A model generated the notes under the pieces. The model was given only the letters and a program-made list of their open reading frames with translations, made no database searches and was not told the DNA's origin. Positions 58,241-64,000 of a stretch of DNA of 64,000 nt are shown piece after piece (position 1 is the stretch's first letter; the number at the start of each line of letters is the position of its first letter). Position numbers and translations under genes: made by a program. The stretch lies in contig CM049308.1 of assembly GCA_026874595.1 (NCBI GenBank), positions 45,765,327-45,829,326 of the forward strand. Direction: 5' to 3'. The DNA is from Sipunculus nudus. Taxonomy: Eukaryota > Annelida > Sipuncula > Golfingiida > Sipunculidae.

Positions 58241-59515
58241 CAAGGGACCCATGGATCACAGCGCTCAGCCAATCTTGATTGGACTATAAATGTATCACAA
58301 TTGTGATACTATATTGAGTCGATAAAGCTTGTGAATATCATGGACATGTTACGCTATTATAAAAGAATATAATGTAATATGTGAGTAATTGATAGATGAA
58401 ATAACATGTCTGATGGAATAATATGGAGTAAAATATAGTAGTTTATTTTTTATTTATTTGGGAGGGGTTGAAAATAGTGATATATCTGAGCAAATATGAA
58501 TGCAATGACAGCAGTAATAAGCAGTAGTAGAATGATGATAAGGCTTTTTGGAAGGATCTTTAGTATATGGAAGTCTGCAAGATTTCAATTTGACAGAATT
58601 GATGTTATGATTGACTATGCTGATGAGTGATTTATAAATTTGTCACTGTATGACATGATATCTCTTCATTCTTGACAAGGTGCATTATTTTGATGCCCAC
58701 CACATCTACATATTACAGATTATTGACATAATTTCTGGCATGTACATAGGTACCTATGGACAAAGAGTTAAACAAAATACAAAAATATGAATATATCTGA
58801 TTCATCTTGTTCTGTTTTACTGAGGCTGACATTGTGATGGCGTTTGGAGAAGGGAACAGTGAGGGCAGCAAGGAGGTGGAGGTAGAGAGGAAAGGAGAGA
58901 GTGAGAGTACTTAAACACCTGGAAGGTTGAAATCTAAAATATTATGAAATATAGATAAAGTTTGAGAGGAAGAGGTAATCTAGGCCAATGTTGGTTGAAA
59001 TGATTGAAGAAATTGTTGCAAATAATATTTTGAGATCTGACCATGTGTTTCCATTGGTTACCTTTTTGATAAGCTGTTGACAATTCAACAGTTTACACAT
59101 TTGTTTTATGAGATCCAATTTTTTAGTAAACCTTTTTTCTATTTTATCATTTGCATATGGTTGCCATAAAGTCCCCACTCCACAGGTGAAAGGACTTAAT
59201 GGGGGGGGGGGGGGGGGGGGTTATGATGACAGTTGCATCTCTGTCTCTCTGTATATATTGTCTTTAATTTTTATATTTTATGCCATAGCAATAGAACTCT
59301 TGTTCAAAGTACCAAGGAGCACAGTTGCATATACATACAGGATATGAAATTTTATTCAACAGTGCTTACAGGAAAAAAAAGTTTATTCATAATTATTGTA
59401 TCCGCCAAAACAGAGTTTTGCGATTACTATGTTTTCAGTTGGTCGCCGCCGCATAGGTTTCTCGAGAACTCCTCCTTAACCACTGGGTGGATTTTTTTTT
59501 TAAATTCAGAATTAT
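58241..59515 (+). mobile_element. Fam A 5' segment, diverged
   Basis: The head CAAGG, GACCCATGGATC at 58241 starts a mostly low-copy AT-rich body. A piece at about 58680-58750 resembles the Fam A tail ('catttctggcatgtacatagg'). 58925-59150 again matches the 23940-type body, with a G20 run at 59201-59220. A GA-rich stretch (58848-58910) has a short open frame of unknown meaning. Confidence 0.5.
59201..59220 (+). repeat. G20 run
   Basis: Twenty G's preceded by 'gtgaaaggacttaat', related to the context of the G15 run at 58121. Confidence 0.9.
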
Positions 59516-60110
59516 GATCGGGTCACGTGAACTGTTGAATCCTCATTTTTGGTTGACCTCTGACCTTTCCTCTCTACCCAGCATCCATTTGTGCGTCTGT
59601 TTCCACACATAAACCAACATATTTCGGAAACCTTTTGACAGATCAGGCTAAAAATTTTGCACAAATGTATCCCTTGAATAGCTTTATAGCATACACTAAA
59701 AATGGTGGCGCCACCTGCAAACCATTTTTGCACAGTGTCCATCTGTTCATCCCTCTTGGGATAAAATCACTCATATCTCTGCATTGGTTGGACTGCATAG
59801 CTTTCTTGATTTTATAATAGGTGGCGCCACCTACATTCATGTTCAGGCTGCAGACATACAGGCTTATATCTCAAGACTGATTTGACATATCCTTTTAAAA
59901 TTTTGCATGTGTATAGATCCCACATAGCTTGATCTTTATCATAAGCAAAACTGGTGACACCACCTGCAACCATTTTTGCACAGCATCCATCTGTTTGTCT
60001 GATGTGGGATAAAACCACTCATATCTCAGTAGTGGTTTGACTTATCTGCCTAAAATTTTGAATGTTTATACATCTTGGATAGCTTTCTCAATTTTGTGGC
60101 ATAATTTTCA
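59516..60110 (-). repeat. Fam B palindromic-array fragment
   Basis: It matches 6840-7330 and 10691-11285: 'tgacctctgacctttcctct', 'gcgtctgtttccacacataaacc', then GGTGGCGCCACC near 59705 and 59820. It is truncated on both sides and flanked by Fam A sequence. Confidence 0.7.
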
Positions 60111-62063
60111 TGATGGAACTATTGAATTTTTGTATTTATATTCAAATACAACTATAAAGTATTCACTAAATATCTTGTATTATTCAGTTTTAAACGAAAC
60201 TGTTGAGAATCCAGGATATACAAATTTCACAAATTTAAATAATGATCATAAGGCCAAAAAAAATATAAGGTCTGGTTCTCAGGCACCGCCCGCATCAATT
60301 TTAACCCCCCGCATCAAACATTTTTATTTTGGTTTTCATCTTTCAAGAAGATAAATTAATACAATTTTGATACGATTATCTTTGTTATGTAGTGCTTTTA
60401 CCTGTTTAGCAAAAAAAGCCTGTTATTTTCATGTTTTTTCCCTGATCATATGACATTTTCATCGAAACATACAAAAAACAGGTAAAAATAAAATACCGCC
60501 CGCCCGCATTGATTTCTGAAAAAAAGTGCCTGAGAACCATACCTTTTTATTTTTTTGGCCTAAGTACATGGTTTTAAGGCTTTAATTTTATAAAAGAAAC
60601 TAATATATTCACATCTGAATACTATCACATTATTGTCAACTGACTTAACATAGCAAGACACTTATGACAATTAACATTATATGAGAACTTGTCTTTAAGA
60701 TCTGATTTTTTTTTGTCACATTTGAATATTTTTTTAATATGTATCACAAAAAAAAAGACAAAGAAAAGTAAACTCAGCCATGAAACAAATACATGTGTTA
60801 AAAATTTCCCAAGTATCAAAACAAACCAATATATTATACAAGGAGCAACACTGGAGTTTGGAATGTTTAATTTTATTAACTGAAATGAAGGAATCAGTAA
60901 TATCAATTTTGATTATTTACCCAGGATCATGTCACAGCTGATACAGCCATGGGTCTTAATGTCATTAGTCAAACATATTTACATCTTTAATGGGCACTTG
61001 CCTGAGTAATATTTTAATTTTTTGACATAATTAATTTTTTTAAATTTTGTGATAAATATAAACCAACAAATTAAACACCTGGAAAAGACCTGGAAAATTA
61101 ATTTAAGATAAATAACTGCATCCATGTCTATCATCAACTTGCTTCATATAATCCCTTATAGTAAACAATTTTATGTAATTATTTATATTTCATTTTTTAA
61201 AAATATACCCAATGGTGACTGCAAGGTGTCATTTGAAATACATTTTCGACCATGCATGGAAGATCCATAAAACATCAATAATTGCAAGGAATTCCCTGTT
61301 ACTCATTAACTGTAAAATTCCTTTTCCATTTATTTTTCTTAAAGTTGTTATTATAAACCAATAAATTTTTAAAAATTTTTGTTTATTGTTATGTTTTTTT
61401 GGCCAAAACAACTACTAGAGGAAGAGGGGGGATTGGACAGTTCCATCCAGTTGAAGCCACCAAAAAGCTGGCTGTCTGCTGTGTATACCTCGCTTCAAGC
61501 ATGCATAATTGGCCTTAAAGGTCAATATAGGGACATACAGGGGGGGTTCAGTATATCCTTGGTGTGACATGGTCTCATAAAAACTGTAATTAAAGCTGCA
61601 GTTATTGGTCAATTCCTTTCAAATTTTAGAATTTATAAGCTGAAATCCTTATGTGTACATGATATGAAAATTAAATCAACAATGCTTACAGGGGAACACG
61701 TGCCACGGAAAAATTGGGAAAAATTTAAGGTACCGTTTTTATATTTATGCGAATTACTTTTAAAATTTGAAAAATTCAGATAATATTTTCGGTATAAAAT
61801 TGAATCTTGATTAAATGAAGTTATATCCCTGAAAAAAAAGTCTCTAGCTTGAGTAAATACTAGTGAGTTAATATATTTCCTGATTTTTTACAAGGTGCAT
61901 TAATTTTTGGCCCATAACTTCAACAAATAACACAATACTGACCAAATTTTTGGTATGTAAAAAGGAAATGTATGGAAGAATAAGCATATTTACTATGATA
62001 AGTTCACATCAGTGGTTTTGATATTAGGCAGTCTTGAAGTGTAACAATGGGTTTTTAATGGAA
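60111..62063 (+). repeat. Diverged Fam A body, split by a MITE
   Basis: It follows 47200-48450 in order (with larger gaps) through 'aatgatcataagtac', 'tgttatgttnttttggccaaaacaactactaga' and 'ggtttttaatgg'. It is cut at 62064 by the Fam B head. No Fam A 3' end is present. Confidence 0.65.
60252..60560. mobile_element. PIF/Harbinger-like MITE (309 bp)
   Basis: The TIR starts GGCCAAAAAAAA and continues through GGTTCTCAGGCAC. The right end mirrors it (GTGCCTGAGAACC..TTTTTTTGGCC), about 36 bp with few mismatches. The target TAA is duplicated at 60249-60251 and 60561-60563. The empty site 'gatcataagtacctgg' is present at 41565-41580 and 47331-47346. GGCC ends and a TAA duplication are typical of PIF/Harbinger elements. 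The interior is AT-rich with CCGCCCGC boxes and no gene. Confidence 0.85.
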
Positions 62064-64000
62064 CAATGCCTACAGGCCTAATGCGAACCTGTGCATTGGG
62101 AAATACACCAGGTATAATGCTTCAATGCTGGACCATTAATTCTCATGTATATGAACAATGCAAGTACTAAACATTTTGAATAAGAAACAATTACACAAAC
62201 ATCACTGCTGAAATTCTGGTATGGGTGCACACAACACAAAAATGATTGTAGCTGGCACCACCAGTCTTGTATACAACAAAGCTATCAGAGATATATACAT
62301 ATGCCCAATTTCAGTCTGATATATCAAACCCCTCCTGAAGAATAAGCAGGGACACACACTGTGCAAAAAATTATTGTAGGTGGCACCATCAGAATTGTAT
62401 ACGACAAAGCTATTCGATAAGTATTATATATGCCCAATTTCAGGCTGATATATCAAATTCCTCTGTGGAAATAAGCAGGCACATACACTGTGCAAATGTC
62501 ATTGTAGGTGGCGACACCTGTCTTGTGAATAAGAAAGCCATCAAAGACACATAGACAGGTCAAAATATCAGGCCAATACTTCAAACTTACCTTGAGTCTG
62601 ATGCATGGGGCTGACCAGGCTTAGGTGAGAAAGGCAGTTGCCCCGACTGAACTGTGACAAATTTGCTGGCTCAGGCTACTGCACTGAGTGAACTCATGAC
62701 CTGTACCTGGCTGCACTGAATGAACTCTTGACCTGTTGCATTATCTGACACAGTTGGCACTCGGCCAAAGCTATGAATAGATCAAGGCTGAACTTTGGTG
62801 CTAAATCTGATGCAGTATGCAGTCTGCCAATGCTATAAATATAATGCAGCTACTGCACTGAGTGAACTCATGACCTGTACCTGGCTGCACTGAATGAACT
62901 CTTGACCTGTTGCATTATCTGACACAGTTGGCACTCGGCCAAAGCTATGAATAGATCAAGGCTGAACTTTGGTGCTAAATCTGATGCAGTATGCAGTCTG
63001 CCAATGCTATAAATATAATGCAGCTACTGCACTGAGTGAACTCCTGACCTATACCTGGCTGCACTGAGTAATCTCTTGACCTGTTGCCTAATCTGATACA
63101 GTTGGCATTCTGCCAGAGCTATAAATAGATCCAGACTGACCTCTAGCCTGTTGCCAAATCTGAAATAGTAGCCACACCATTGCATAAGCTCATGCAGGGG
63201 CCCTGCCTTGAGGGGCATGACACCCATGAAGTGATCACATGGAGCCCATGAGGTGTTCACATGTCACCCATGAGGTGATCACATGCCTTGTACTTGGCCA
63301 CACTGATTGAACTCTTGACCTATATCTGGCTGCACTGAATGAACTCTTGATTTGTTGCCAAATCTGAAACAGTTGGCAGTTTCTCAATCTATTCAAAGAT
63401 ACAGACAAAATCTTGGCTTGTTGGTAAAACTGTTTACACATACTGAAAAACTTTGGCTAAAATGCTTTTTTTTTCAAGCTGACATATTTATAAACTTGTT
63501 ATCAAAATATCTAGAATGATAAAAGATGCAGTCCTTTTATTGTTAAAGGTCCAATAATTCTGCCAAAAATCTTTCAAGTAAACAAAGGCCACCTAAGAAT
63601 AATTTTTGTGCAACGTTACAGAAGTTATAATTGAAACAATTATTTTGTAGAAGAACAGTTTTGCAGTCCTCAGTTTGAAATAGACATAAAAATGGCCATA
63701 AGACCAACTAAAGCTTTTCTGATATGATTGAAAGAACCATGTCCTAGGATATTTCTTTTGAAAAATTGAAAGATTCAACTTGACAGTTTCATCATAAACA
63801 TTTTAAGCTGAAAGGGGCTAAAATTGTGAGGTTTTGCCCATAAAAACAGGTCAATGTAGGTGGCACCACAAACTCTGCAACTTCAAATATGAGTCATGAG
63901 ACCAACATTTGCACAATACTTGGTAATGCTAGCTTCTGTCATTTCTGAGATTACTTTGTGAGAATGCTTACTTGGCCAAATGACTGTTATAATTCATGTA
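62064..64000 (+). mobile_element. Fam B element, 5' part, running off the window
   Basis: The head is at 62064 (CAAT for CAAG, then GCCTACAGGCC and GCGAACCTGTG). It then continues without interruption through ~133-bp palindromic units (62240-62560), 'ctgcactgagtgaactc' repeats and the AT-rich Fam B body. It supplies the empty sites for the Fam A insertions at 38431 and 46699. Confidence 0.75.
62677..63024 (+). repeat. Perfect 174-bp tandem duplication
   Basis: 62677-62850 and 62851-63024 read as identical over 174 bp, and the next unit starts at 63025 before diverging. Surrounding Fam B repeats are far more diverged, so this is a recent duplication or an assembly artefact. Confidence 0.85.

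Noticed and set aside
1-64000. tRNA, rRNA or snRNA genes
   Set aside because: I looked for tRNA B-box-like GGTTCGAANCC with matching A box and for familiar 5S/U-RNA blocks and found none convincing.

Overview
The window is eukaryotic nuclear DNA: AT-rich, intron-like, with no prokaryotic gene structure and almost nothing but repeats. The repeat vocabulary suggests a mollusc, most likely a bivalve. It includes (CGGA)n/(CAGA)n tetranucleotide tracts next to terminal hairpins, central tandem repeats, and recurring phrases such as TGACCTTGACC. These match non-autonomous Helitron-like 'HINE/Pearl' elements known from oysters, mussels and clams. The species assignment is inference.

Only one host coding exon could be supported: 34903-35075 on the minus strand. 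It encodes part of a regulator of microtubule dynamics (RMDN/FAM82) protein, has good splice sites, and sits in an island of about 350 bp of single-copy DNA. The rest of the gene was not found, so much of the window may be RMDN intron or flank.

The repeats resolve into four Helitron-like families, named here by their ends. Fam A starts with CAAG plus palindrome GACCCATGGGTC plus GCTCAGCTGA, and ends with a hairpin closing in CAGCTGAGCTAA. Fam B starts with CAAG, GGCCTACAGGCC, GCGAACCTGTG, and ends in CACAGGTTCGCTAA. Fam C starts with CAAGA, TGACCAGAGGTCA, GCTTGCCGGAAAT, and ends with a hairpin closing in TTTCCGGCAAGCAA. Fam D starts with CTAG, GTGTCGGTACGACAC, ATGCCCCTGCC, and ends with a hairpin closing in GGGGGCATAA. 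In every family the sequence after the 5' palindrome is repeated, inverted, at the 3' end. Several copies have intact empty sites elsewhere in the window. These fix the boundaries and show insertion into A/T with no long target duplication.

Layout: 1-2000 Fam C-type repeat with a degenerate ~148-bp 'CTCGTTTGACGAG' monomer; 2001-13365 mixed Fam A/B/C copies; 13366-17120 low-copy DNA, a small inverted-repeat element and a private ~370-bp tandem repeat; 17121-33215 a Fam C macro-repeat split by a Fam C element (18529-23192) and by a Fam A composite (23895-31701), itself split by another Fam A (25398-29424); 33216-38251 Fam A/B fragments around the RMDN exon; 38252-51113 a multi-level nest (Fam B containing Fam A copies, which contain a TA-flanked DNA transposon containing Fam D, plus another Fam B); 51114-53596 a ~144.5-bp tandem array rich in nuclear-receptor half-sites; 53597-62063 Fam A arrays, a 28-bp minisatellite and a PIF/Harbinger-like MITE; 62064-64000 a Fam B copy running off the end. 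No transposase, Rep/helicase or reverse transcriptase was recognised, so all elements here look non-autonomous.
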